Origin: Bryobacterales bacterium
GTDB lineage: Bacteria > Acidobacteriota > Terriglobia > Bryobacterales > Bryobacteraceae
DNA length: 13,297 nt
Direction: 5' to 3'
Assembly: GCA_003142355.1 (NCBI GenBank)
Contig: PLMF01000065.1
Span: 206-13,502, forward strand
The notes below the pieces were generated by a model. The model ran no database searches. It saw nothing but the letters and a program-made list of their open reading frames with translations, and was not told where the DNA came from. The position numbers and the translations under genes were made by a program. Shown here in pieces: positions 6,766-13,297 of the stretch (the first letter of the stretch is position 1; each line of letters starts with the position of its first letter).

Positions 6766-7691
6766 TGCTTCTGCTGCTGGCGGCTTTACCGGCGCTGTTC
6801 TGGGATGGCGCGGCGGACACCGCGCCCGCGCTGCGCGATGCCGGAATCAACCAGATCCTGGTGCCGGCGGCGCGCCTGGCTTCGTGGAAGAGCGTTCCCG
6901 GCATTGTGGCGGAAGCGGCGGACCTCGAGGGCGCGGTGAAGTTGCCGCCACCCACGGTGAACTACCGCATCAATGAGGCTGCGGCGACAAGCGCTCCATG
7001 GGTGATCGCCAACGGCTGGAGGTTTATCCGCCGGCCGGGGGGCCGTTTCTATTACGACGTCACCGGCAAACAGGCGGCGCTCGCCGCAGCGGAAGCTTTC
7101 TGTTACGGCGCCAATGCCATGATTCGGACCGATGCCGCCGGGCTCAAACCCCTGGCGGCGATGCTCGATTTTCTACGCACCATCACGGGCGAGCCGTTGC
7201 CGCCGGTCGCCGACATCGGGTACATCGACGATGGCTCGGCGGCCTCCGGTGAGGTGATGAATCTCATGGTTCGGGACAATCTGCTGTTTCAGTTGGTAAC
7301 CGCACCGGACCGGCGTCTGAAACTGAACGTGAAACTCGGCACTCGGGAGTATCCTCTGGAGGACGCCAGGAACCCGGGTGTGGTGGCTCATGCAGTGCGC
7401 TTTCATCTGACCGATGAAAAACGGTCCCTGCGCATTTTTGGCAGCCAGGTAGTGGTCGCCCGGCTTACCGCCACGCCCGACCACGTCCGGCTGCATCTGT
7501 TGAATTACGCGGGGGCGGCCCGGAAGGTGGAGGGGATTCGCGTGCGCGTGCTCGGCGGGTTCCCCAAACACCAGTTGTCGCTGGCGGACGGTGCGGGCGT
7601 CGAACTGCTCGACTACAGCGTGGAGCCCGACGCCACCGAGTTCACGCTTCCGGAATTGAAGATGTATGCGGTAGTCGATCTGTTGCGGTGA
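6765..7691 (+). CDS. Secreted protein of unknown function
   Basis: I do not recognise this 308-residue protein. It starts with a hydrophobic leader (MLLLLAALPALFWDGAA). A segment ALRDAGINQILVPAARL (about 20-36) looks like an α/β-barrel or sugar-hydrolase fragment. The second half, from about FQLVTAPDRRLKLNVKLG onward, alternates short strands (SLRIFGSQVVVARLT, VRLHLLNYAG, IRVRVLGGFP) and ends in ELKMYAVVDLLR. This resembles the β-sandwich tail found on some glycoside hydrolases. The ATG at 6765 shares one base with the upstream stop; a GTG at 6762 is an in-frame alternative. It sits between DUF362 and amidohydrolase genes with overlaps or tiny gaps on each side, so co-expression with the operon is nearly certain even though the function is unknown. 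Confidence 0.78.
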   Translation: MLLLLAALPALFWDGAADTAPALRDAGINQILVPAARLASWKSVPGIVAEAADLEGAVKLPPPTVNYRINEAAATSAPWVIANGWRFIRRPGGRFYYDVTGKQAALAAAEAFCYGANAMIRTDAAGLKPLAAMLDFLRTITGEPLPPVADIGYIDDGSAASGEVMNLMVRDNLLFQLVTAPDRRLKLNVKLGTREYPLEDARNPGVVAHAVRFHLTDEKRSLRIFGSQVVVARLTATPDHVRLHLLNYAGAARKVEGIRVRVLGGFPKHQLSLADGAGVELLDYSVEPDATEFTLPELKMYAVVDLLR

Positions 7692-7699
7692 TTTCAACT

Positions 7700-9034
7700 A
7701 TGCGATTCATTTCAAGCACGGCGCGTTTGACGGCCTTGACCTGCATGGCGGGTTATGGGTTCAGTCAGCCCGCCTACGATCTGCTCCTCGAAGGCGGGCA
7801 CGTCATCGATCCGAAAAATGGCGTCAGCGCGGTCCGTGACGTGGCCATCAAAGATGGCCGCATCGCGGCCGTAGCCGCGCATCTGGATCCGGCCGCGGCT
7901 TTGAAGGTGGTCAACCTCGCCGGCCTGTACGTCACACCGGGATTAGTCGACATCCACGTGCACGTGTTCACCGGCACCGGGGAGCGCGGGTCTTATGCCG
8001 GAGATCTCAGCGTCTACCCGGACGGCTTCACGTTCCGCACCGGCGTCACTACCGTGGCGGATGCGGGCTGCGCCGGATGGCGCAATTTCGAAGACTTCAA
8101 GGACCGCATTATCGATCGCTCCAAAACGCGCGTGCTGGCGTTCCTCAACATTGTGGGAAACGGAATGCGCGGCGGAAAGTTCGAGGACGATCTCGCCGAC
8201 ATGGAGGCCGCGCCCGCGGCGGAGATGGCGCTGCGCCACAAGGGTCTCATTGTGGGCTTCAAAACGGCGCACTACAACGGACCCGAATGGACCCCGGTCG
8301 AGCACGCCGTGGAAGCGGGCACGATCGCCAAGATACCGGTCATGGTCGATTTTGGATCCGACCGGCGGGAGCGCCCCATTGCCGAGCTTCTGACCAAAAA
8401 GCTGCGTCCGGGCGACATCTACACACACTGCTATTCCGGGCTGCGCCACGAGCTCGACGAATCCGGCAACCTCAATCCGGGAATGTGGGAAGGGCGCAAA
8501 CGCGGCGTCATCTTCGACGTGGGCCATGGCGGCGGCAGCTTCGCCTGGCGCGTGGCGGTGCCGGCGCTCAAACAGGGTTTTCTCCCCGACTCCATCTCCA
8601 CCGACCTGCACGTGGGCAGCATGAACGCCGGCATGAAGGACATGCTGAACGTCATGGATAAGTTCCTGGCCATGGGCGTCTCCGTGGACGACGTGATCCG
8701 GCGTTCCACCTGGAATCCGGCGCGGGAGATCCAGCACGAAGAGCTCGGCAATCTGTCCGCCGGCGCGCCGGCCGACGTAGCGGTTCTGAGTCTCGAAACC
8801 GGCAGGTTCGGGTTCACCGACATGTACGGCGCGCGGCTTCAGGCAACGCAGAAACTGGTCTGCGAGATTACGATTCGCAACGGCAAGGTGGTCTATGACC
8901 TGAATGGCACGACCCGTCCGGATTGGGACAAGCTGCCGAAAAACTACATGCAGACCGGGGATCCGCGGTGGGATGGCATCACGCCGCAAAGAAGACCCGC
9001 AACGGTTCCGCCGGCCCGCAATACTGGGAAGTGA
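7700..9034 (+). CDS. Amidohydrolase/deacetylase family metallohydrolase, exported
   Basis: A 444-residue amidohydrolase-superfamily enzyme of the subgroup annotated amidohydrolase/deacetylase (relatives of EF_0837-type proteins), whose members remove N- or O-acyl groups from small acids or amino acids. The residues fit: HxH in GLVDIHVHVF (H86, H88), the probable carboxylated lysine in GFKTAHY (K188), His in YTHCYSG (H243), DVGHGGGSFAW (H276) and the metal Asp in SISTDLH (D302). The C-terminus has the usual return strand LSAGAPADVAVLSLE and the small β-domain. A Sec-type leader, MRFISSTARLTALTCMAGYGFSQ, precedes the domain start at AYDLLLEGG. GGTGA lies 8 nt before the ATG; a GTG at 7688 is also in frame. 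It is followed 5 nt later by the SelA-like gene, a pairing seen elsewhere for this subgroup. Substrate unknown. Confidence 0.88.
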   Translation: MRFISSTARLTALTCMAGYGFSQPAYDLLLEGGHVIDPKNGVSAVRDVAIKDGRIAAVAAHLDPAAALKVVNLAGLYVTPGLVDIHVHVFTGTGERGSYAGDLSVYPDGFTFRTGVTTVADAGCAGWRNFEDFKDRIIDRSKTRVLAFLNIVGNGMRGGKFEDDLADMEAAPAAEMALRHKGLIVGFKTAHYNGPEWTPVEHAVEAGTIAKIPVMVDFGSDRRERPIAELLTKKLRPGDIYTHCYSGLRHELDESGNLNPGMWEGRKRGVIFDVGHGGGSFAWRVAVPALKQGFLPDSISTDLHVGSMNAGMKDMLNVMDKFLAMGVSVDDVIRRSTWNPAREIQHEELGNLSAGAPADVAVLSLETGRFGFTDMYGARLQATQKLVCEITIRNGKVVYDLNGTTRPDWDKLPKNYMQTGDPRWDGITPQRRPATVPPARNTGK

Positions 9035-9039
9035 AAACT

Positions 9040-10671
9040 ATGTCACAAACGTACTGGAAGAAACTCCGAGAGCCCTGGGCTGGTTACAGCCGCCGGGACC
9101 TGTTCCGGCAAGGCGGATTGCTGGCGGCCATGCAAGCGTTGGGTGGAAGTGTGCGGCAGGCGGTGGCGGCCCCTCTGGAACTGGGCGCCGACATGTACCG
9201 CTCCATCGGCGTACGGCCTCTCATCAACGCCCGCGGCACGTTCACCATTATTACCGGCTCGCAGACTCTCCCCGAAGTCAAGCGCGCCATGGATCAGGCA
9301 TCGCGCGGCTTCGTCGACATGGATGAGCTGATGAATGGCGTCAGCCGGCGCCTGGCCGAGCTGACCGGCGCCGAGTGGGGAATCGTGACCGCCGGTTGCG
9401 CCGCCGCCATCACGCATTTCACCTCTGCCGCCATCGCCGGCGGCAACCCGGAACGCATGCAACGGCTCCCCAGCCTTGCCGGGCTGAAGAACGAAGCCAT
9501 CCTTCCCGCCTACTCGCATAATGTCTACGACCACGCCATCCGCATGCTGGGCGTCAAACTGGTCGTCGTGCATGACAAGGCCGAGTTGGACGCGGCCTTC
9601 AACGAGCACACTGCCATGGTCTACATTCTCGCGGGACCGGGCGACGACGGGCCGCTGGGAACACGCGTGGTGGCCGAGGTGGCCAGGCGCAAAAACGTCC
9701 CCGTGCTGGTGGATGCCGCGGCCGAGATTCTGACCGTGAAGCCCAACGTTCACCTCGAGCGCGGCGCTCATGCCGTGGCCTACAGCGGCGGCAAGTGCAT
9801 CCGCGGTCCGCAAGCCGCCGGCCTTCTTCTCGGCGAGAAGAGTCTGCTCCAGGGAGCTTGGATCAACAGCGCGCCGCACCACGCTTTCGGACGCTCGTTG
9901 AAGGTCGGTAAAGAAGAAATCATGGGGATGCTGGCCGCGGTTGAGATGTGGTTCAAACGCGACCACAAGGCCGAATGGGCCCAGTGGGAAGCCTGGCTCG
10001 ACCACATCGCCACCAGCGTGAAGCGGGTGGACGGCGTGACGGCGCAGATGCGCCAGCCTTCGGCGGACCTCTCCAACCGCACACCGGAACTTCAGATACA
10101 GTGGGACGGAGCCAGGCTGGGCATCACCGGGCCGGAAGTCGCCAAGTTCGTGCTCGACACGGATCCCCGCATTGTAGTCGCCGGATCCCGCGGTGCGCGC
10201 CCGGGCAATATGGCGAGCTCGGTCTCCATCGTTCCCTACCAGATGATGCCAGGCGATGAAAAGGTGGTGGCCGATCGTCTCTATGCCCTGCTGTCGAAGC
10301 CACCGAAGATAGAGAATCCTCCGTCCCCGCCGCCGGGCCAGCCCGCGGCCCTTGCCGGCCAGTGGGACCTGCGGCTCGATTTCGTTTACGGTTCGGCGAG
10401 CCACGTTCTGGTGCTGGAGCAGGACGGCGCCAGGCTGATGGGGACGCATCAGGGGGAGTTCGCCTCCGGAGAACTCAGCGGCACGGTTGCCGCCAATACC
10501 GTGCGTTTCCAGAGTTCCCTCCCTACCGATGGCACGCGCGTTTCTTTCCAGTTTTCGGGAACCGCCGATGGCGGCAAGATGTCGGGAACCGTTGCCCTGG
10601 GTGAGTATGGCGAAGCCCGGTGGACGGCGGAGAAGCACCAGTATCGGACGGGCGGCGGACGCCGCGGATAA
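9040..10671 (+). CDS. SelA/DgaE-like PLP-dependent enzyme with C-terminal β-domain
   Basis: A 543-residue fold-type I PLP enzyme of the SelA-like group that includes D-glucosaminate-6-phosphate ammonia-lyase (DgaE); these eliminate ammonia from amino-sugar acids or related amino acids. GVRPLINARGTFTIITGS (57-74) is the family N-terminal signature. The cofactor-binding Asp is D225 in VLVDAAAE, and the Schiff-base lysine is K252 in YSGGKCIRGPQAAGLLLG (248-265). A twin-arginine motif YSRRDLFRQ (16-24) and hydrophobic stretch to about residue 44 suggest Tat export, which would suit a protein that folds around a cofactor first. A proline-rich linker (421-434) leads to an extra β-rich domain (436-537), where a G-x-W-D/L-x-x-G pattern repeats. 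GGAAG lies 8 nt before the ATG. The gene is not a true selenocysteine synthase: the operon has no selenium genes. Confidence 0.87.
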   Translation: MSQTYWKKLREPWAGYSRRDLFRQGGLLAAMQALGGSVRQAVAAPLELGADMYRSIGVRPLINARGTFTIITGSQTLPEVKRAMDQASRGFVDMDELMNGVSRRLAELTGAEWGIVTAGCAAAITHFTSAAIAGGNPERMQRLPSLAGLKNEAILPAYSHNVYDHAIRMLGVKLVVVHDKAELDAAFNEHTAMVYILAGPGDDGPLGTRVVAEVARRKNVPVLVDAAAEILTVKPNVHLERGAHAVAYSGGKCIRGPQAAGLLLGEKSLLQGAWINSAPHHAFGRSLKVGKEEIMGMLAAVEMWFKRDHKAEWAQWEAWLDHIATSVKRVDGVTAQMRQPSADLSNRTPELQIQWDGARLGITGPEVAKFVLDTDPRIVVAGSRGARPGNMASSVSIVPYQMMPGDEKVVADRLYALLSKPPKIENPPSPPPGQPAALAGQWDLRLDFVYGSASHVLVLEQDGARLMGTHQGEFASGELSGTVAANTVRFQSSLPTDGTRVSFQFSGTADGGKMSGTVALGEYGEARWTAEKHQYRTGGGRRG

Positions 10672-10686
10672 CTAAATGGAGATGAT

Positions 10687-11151
10687 ATGAAACAGACGAA
10701 TCGACGAAATTTCCTGGGACGCGGGGTCACCACGGCAGCGGTGGCGGCGGCAGTGGCGGTGCCCGCCGCGGCGCAGGCCGATAAGCCTACCAAGAAGGTC
10801 CTTTACAAGGATGGCAAGAAGCCGGCCAAGACGCCGCTCTTCAACGGCACGGTTTCCTACGGCAATCTGCTCTTCATCGCCGGTGTGGGAGCGCACTTCG
10901 AAGGCGATATCAAGGCCCATACCAAACATGTGCTCGATTCCATCCAGCAGCAACTGGAGAGCGTCGGCTCATCCATGGAAAAGGTCCTGAAGTGCAACGT
11001 CTTTCTCAACGACCTGAAAGACTACGCAGCTATGAACGAAGAGTTTCTGGGCCGCTTCGGGCCGGAACCGCCGGTGCGCACCACCATCGCCGCCGCGGGT
11101 GGGATTCCGGGCAATTCGCTGGTTGAGATTGACGTGATCGCTTGCATTTGA
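10687..11151 (+). CDS. RidA-family protein (reactive enamine/imine deaminase), Tat-exported
   Basis: A 154-residue RidA/YjgF/UK114 protein. Family members are trimeric and hydrolyse enamines and imines released by PLP enzymes, giving keto acids and ammonia. The RidA core is residues 51-154: LFNGTVSYGNLLFIAGVG (51-68), HVLDSIQQQLESVGSSMEKVLKCNVFL (81-107), MNEEFLGRFGPEPPVRTTIAA (116-136) and VEIDVIACI (146-154). The substrate-binding arginine is R131 and the late Glu E147. The core is normal length, but it is preceded by a 45-50 residue extension with a Tat leader (NRRNFLGRGVTTAAVAAAVAVPAAAQA, RR at 6-7). Typical RidA proteins are cytoplasmic and have no leader. GGAG lies 5 nt before the ATG, and the gene begins 15 nt after the SelA-like stop. 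This context supports a role in clearing its product. Confidence 0.87.
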   Translation: MKQTNRRNFLGRGVTTAAVAAAVAVPAAAQADKPTKKVLYKDGKKPAKTPLFNGTVSYGNLLFIAGVGAHFEGDIKAHTKHVLDSIQQQLESVGSSMEKVLKCNVFLNDLKDYAAMNEEFLGRFGPEPPVRTTIAAAGGIPGNSLVEIDVIACI

Positions 11152-11216
11152 AACTGTATTCCGCAGTTGATCTGCATTGCCTGCCGGGAATGGGGCCACA
11201 ATACCTTGGTACCCTC

Positions 11217-11315
11217 GGTGGGGCAGGCGGTTCCGCCTGCCCTCGCCGGCGTCCCGCGCAGCGGGACGCGGCGAGTTTCGCTCGGCTGCGTCCAGGCGGC
11301 GCCGCCGGCCCCACC
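11217..11315. repeat. REP-like palindromic element with 8-bp inverted ends
   Basis: GGTGGGGC (11217-11224) and GCCCCACC (11308-11315) are perfect inverted ends. Inside are a hairpin GGGCAGGCG/CGCCTGCCC (11221-11229/11234-11242), a long hairpin CTCGCC + GCGTCCCGC/GCGGGACGC + GGCGAG (11242-11275, one bulged G) and the 12-bp palindrome GGCGGCGCCGCC (11295-11306). The GTGG head and second stem are shared with 2988-3028, and the GGTGGGGC head with the RAYT-flanking REPs. It fills about half of the 214-bp gap between the RidA and PIG-L genes; the rest of the gap shows nothing clear except the ribosome-binding site. Confidence 0.7.
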
Positions 11316-11352
11316 ACAGGATACGCAACCGTATTTGCGAAATCGTGTACTC

Positions 11353-11364
11353 AGGAGGTGATCC
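11353..11364 (+). promoter_or_regulatory. Extended Shine-Dalgarno sequence of the PIG-L gene
   Basis: AGGAGGTGATCC is fully complementary to the usual 3' tail of bacterial 16S rRNA (GGATCACCTCCT) over 12 bases, with AGGAGG 7 nt before the ATG at 11366. Other genes in the window have four to six matching bases or none. It fixes the start codon and predicts strong independent translation. Confidence 0.8.
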
Positions 11365-11365
11365 A

Positions 11366-12313
11366 ATGAAGCGCAGCGAGTTTATTGCGCGAGTTGCGGG
11401 GGGCGCATTCGCCGCTTCCGCCGGGGTCGCGATGCCGGATGAAGGGCCGTTTGCCGCCACGGAAATTCAAATCGAGCGCGCTCAGCCGGGGAAGCCGCGT
11501 GCCGGGAAGGTGCTCGCGGCGATTCAACCGCATGCCGACGATATTCCCCTCTTCGCAGGCGGGCTGGTTCTGAAACTGCTTCACGAAGGGTTTACCGGCT
11601 ATCTGATCCGCACCACCAACGATGACCATACCGGCCCGGGAAGTGTCGGTGAAGGTGTGCTCGCCAACGAGCGCGACAATCTCGCGGTGGCCAGGGCGTT
11701 CGGCATGAAGAAGGCATACGACCTGTACTACCGCAACCACATGTTGGACGGCGTGTCTCCGCTCGAGCTGCGGCTGCGGCTCATCTTTCTTTTCCGCTTG
11801 CTGAAGGTGGACACGGTCGTCTGCTACGATCCGTGGTCGCACTACGAGGAGAATCCGGACCACTATGCCACCGCCGATGCGGTGGAAGCGGCTTGCTGGA
11901 TGTCCGGCGCGAGCAAGGATTATCCGGAACACTTCGACGCCGGCCTGTCGCCCCACTCGGTGACGGAGAAGTATTACTTTGCGCGCGGTCCCCAGTATGT
12001 CAACCGCGTAGTGGATATCACCGACTTCATGGACCGGAAAATTGCCGTCAATATACTCAACGCGGCTCAAGGACCGGCCGGCCAGAGCGGGGCACAACTG
12101 CGGCGCCGCCTGACGGAGCGGGGATTGCGGCTGGCTTTGCTCGGCAACGATGACGAAACCGCGAACCGGGAATACACTCGCCAGTTCGTGCTGGACCGGG
12201 ACGCGGAACTCGGCAAGAAGTACGGTCTGACCTATGCGGAGGCATATCACTACATAGGACCGGCGCCGGCCAAGGTCGAAGACTACATCTCCAAGAACGC
12301 CGTGAAGCTCTGA
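11366..12313 (+). CDS. PIG-L/LmbE-like zinc deacetylase
   Basis: A 315-residue PIG-L (GlcNAc-PI de-N-acetylase/LmbE) family protein; members remove acetyl groups from N-acetylglucosamine-containing molecules using a zinc ion. The first motif is AAIQPHADDIPLFAGG (51-66; H56, D58, D59 as presumed zinc and catalytic residues), where the usual PHPDDE is PHADDI. The second is NPDHYATADAV (163-173; H166), replacing the common HPDH. Also typical are LIRTTNDD (80-87), NERDNLAVARAFGMKKAYDL (101-120) and CYDPWSHYEENPDHY. The N-terminus MKRSEFIARVAGGAFAASAG resembles an export leader lacking a twin arginine, so location is uncertain. It has its own strong ribosome-binding site and a 214-bp gap upstream, so it may be transcribed separately from the RidA operon, though in the same direction. 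It converges with the downstream oxidoreductase gene, 57 nt away. Confidence 0.86.
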   Translation: MKRSEFIARVAGGAFAASAGVAMPDEGPFAATEIQIERAQPGKPRAGKVLAAIQPHADDIPLFAGGLVLKLLHEGFTGYLIRTTNDDHTGPGSVGEGVLANERDNLAVARAFGMKKAYDLYYRNHMLDGVSPLELRLRLIFLFRLLKVDTVVCYDPWSHYEENPDHYATADAVEAACWMSGASKDYPEHFDAGLSPHSVTEKYYFARGPQYVNRVVDITDFMDRKIAVNILNAAQGPAGQSGAQLRRRLTERGLRLALLGNDDETANREYTRQFVLDRDAELGKKYGLTYAEAYHYIGPAPAKVEDYISKNAVKL

Positions 12314-12370
12314 AGCGTGCGCCATCGGTGACGTTGAAGGCCCGCCGGAGGCGCGCGGGAGTGGGCGGCG

Positions 12371-13297
12371 TCAGACTTTGGCCGGCACCACGAAGGGCGC
12401 ACGGTAGGCCCGCGTCAACAGGGCGTTGGCCTCCGCGTCGCCTCCGAAACTCCAGGCTTCCCCGTCCCACGCCAGCCGGCGCCCCACACGGTAGCTGATA
12501 TTGGCCAGATGGCACAAGCAGGCCGACTTCACGCCCTCATCCAAACGCCCGTTGATCTTTCCGCGGTCGCGCGTGCGTACGGCATCGAGGAAGTTGGTGA
12601 AGTGCGGGATGGTGTCGATCGCCTCGCTGGGGTCGATCTTCTCTTCGATCGCCAGTTTCTTCTCTTCCCCCTGGTAGATGCGGAAACCGCTCTGATCCAT
12701 GGCCATGTAGCCGTCGGAACCATAGAACAGGTTGCCGATCAGGATACCGCTCTCGGCCTCGGTCGGCAGTCCGCGGACCTCGAAGACGAGTTCGCAATCG
12801 CCGTAATCGTAAGTGGCAAGCTGCGTGTTGGGCGTCTCCTGCTCGTCGTCATAGACGTACTTGCCGCCGGTGGAAACGGCGGCCGAAGGAAGATCCTTGC
12901 CCAGACCCCAGCGGGCGAAGTCCATTTCGTGGACGCCCTGGTTACCGATGTCGCCGTTGCCGGTTTCCCAGAACCAGTGCCAGTTGTATTTGTAGCGGTT
13001 CCAGGTGAACGGGCGCATGGGGGCGGGACCCAGGAAGAGGTCCCAGTCGATCCCCGCCGGTACGCGTTCGGCTGGCTTACGGCCGATAGAAACGCGCCGC
13101 TTGTAGCACAGGCCCTTGGCAAGATAGACCTTGCCGATGGCGCCATTGTGCAAGTGCTGGATGGCGCGGTGGCGGTAGGGGATGCTCCGGCCCTGCGAGC
13201 CCGCCTGCACCACGCGCTGATATTTAGCGGCGGCTTCCAACATCTTGCGGCCTTCGAACACGTTGTGGCAGACCGGCTTTTCCACGTAGACGTCCTT
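12371..13297 (-). CDS. Gfo/Idh/MocA-family oxidoreductase (5' part outside window)
   Basis: The C-terminal 308 residues of an NAD(P)-dependent Gfo/Idh/MocA oxidoreductase, a family acting on sugars, sugar acids and cyclitols. The first visible residues are KDVYVEKPVCHNVFEG, with the family EKP motif (catalytic-site lysine). Then come VVQAGSQGRS, AIGKVYLAKGLCYKRR, GIDWDLFLGPAP, WNRYKYNWHWFWETGNGDIGNQGVHEMDFARWGLG with the conserved active-site histidine in GVHEMD, and a C-terminal β-sheet domain ending near AYRAPFVVPAKV. The GDIGNQGVHEMD form is common in Planctomycetes and Acidobacteriota members that usually carry a Tat leader. That leader and the GxGxxG nucleotide-binding motif lie beyond the window edge. 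The gene is intact within the window. Exact substrate is unknown; location beside deacetylase genes suits sugar catabolism. Confidence 0.9.
   Translation of the reverse strand, partial: KDVYVEKPVCHNVFEGRKMLEAAAKYQRVVQAGSQGRSIPYRHRAIQHLHNGAIGKVYLAKGLCYKRRVSIGRKPAERVPAGIDWDLFLGPAPMRPFTWNRYKYNWHWFWETGNGDIGNQGVHEMDFARWGLGKDLPSAAVSTGGKYVYDDEQETPNTQLATYDYGDCELVFEVRGLPTEAESGILIGNLFYGSDGYMAMDQSGFRIYQGEEKKLAIEEKIDPSEAIDTIPHFTNFLDAVRTRDRGKINGRLDEGVKSACLCHLANISYRVGRRLAWDGEAWSFGGDAEANALLTRAYRAPFVVPAKV

Noticed and set aside
9043..10638. A 531-codon open frame on the minus strand opposite the SelA-like gene
   Set aside because: Its composition is that of a high-GC antisense shadow, rich in H, R, G and A with no domain-like blocks, and it lies fully opposite a clear PLP enzyme. 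The other long minus frames opposite genes (541-1701, 5476-6690, 7943-8989, 11351-12325) were dropped for the same reason.
9040..10671. True SelA (L-seryl-tRNA(Sec) selenium transferase)
   Set aside because: There is an export leader, no selB, selC or selD nearby, and the neighbours are an amidohydrolase and RidA, which fit the SelA-like ammonia-lyase group.
12341..12359. Hairpin CCCGC/GCGGG between the convergent PIG-L and Gfo/Idh genes as a bidirectional terminator
   Set aside because: The stem is only 5 bp with a 9-nt loop and no T-run on either strand.
1..13297. CRISPR arrays, tRNA or rRNA genes, integrase or phage genes
   Set aside because: No regularly spaced direct repeats, cloverleaf-like sequence or rRNA-like blocks were seen; the only mobile-element gene is the RAYT.

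Overview
The window is high-GC bacterial chromosome with long, tightly packed genes. The density of exported enzymes with twin-arginine (Tat) leaders, the particular families present, and the GC-rich palindromic repeats between genes most resemble Acidobacteriota of the Solibacter/Bryobacterales type. Planctomycetes carry relatives of several of these genes, so this placement is an inference from gene content.

Layout. A minus-strand M19 dipeptidase gene leaves the window at its left edge (569 to 1). Diverging from it is a tandem pair of paralogous genes of unknown function (547-1734 and 1731-2972); only the second has a Tat leader. A two-hairpin repeat (2988-3028) separates them from a Tat-exported GHL10-type glycoside hydrolase (3075-4205) and a secreted CBM9-like protein (4209-4910). 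A small mobile unit follows: a REP-associated tyrosine transposase (RAYT, 5015-5620) bracketed by inverted two-hairpin REP sequences (4927-4970 and 5567-5609).

Downstream is a compact plus-strand operon: DUF362 protein (5653-6765), an unrecognised secreted protein (6765-7691), an amidohydrolase/deacetylase (7700-9034), a SelA/DgaE-like PLP enzyme with an extra C-terminal domain (9040-10671) and a RidA-family protein (10687-11151). After a 214-bp gap holding another REP-like element (11217-11315) comes a PIG-L/LmbE-type deacetylase (11366-12313) with an unusually long Shine-Dalgarno sequence. A minus-strand Gfo/Idh/MocA oxidoreductase converges on it and runs off the right edge (13297 to 12371).

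How the genes may work together. The amidohydrolase, SelA-like enzyme and RidA form a chemically sensible series: remove an N-acyl group, eliminate ammonia from the freed amino acid or amino-sugar acid with PLP, then hydrolyse the enamine/imine to a keto acid. All three carry export-type N-termini, so the series may run outside the cytoplasm, which would be unusual for a PLP lyase and for RidA. The PIG-L deacetylase, glycoside hydrolase, CBM9 protein, dipeptidase and Gfo/Idh oxidoreductase fit a locus for scavenging amino sugars or peptidoglycan/glycan fragments. The substrate cannot be read from the sequence. No tRNA, rRNA or CRISPR array was seen.
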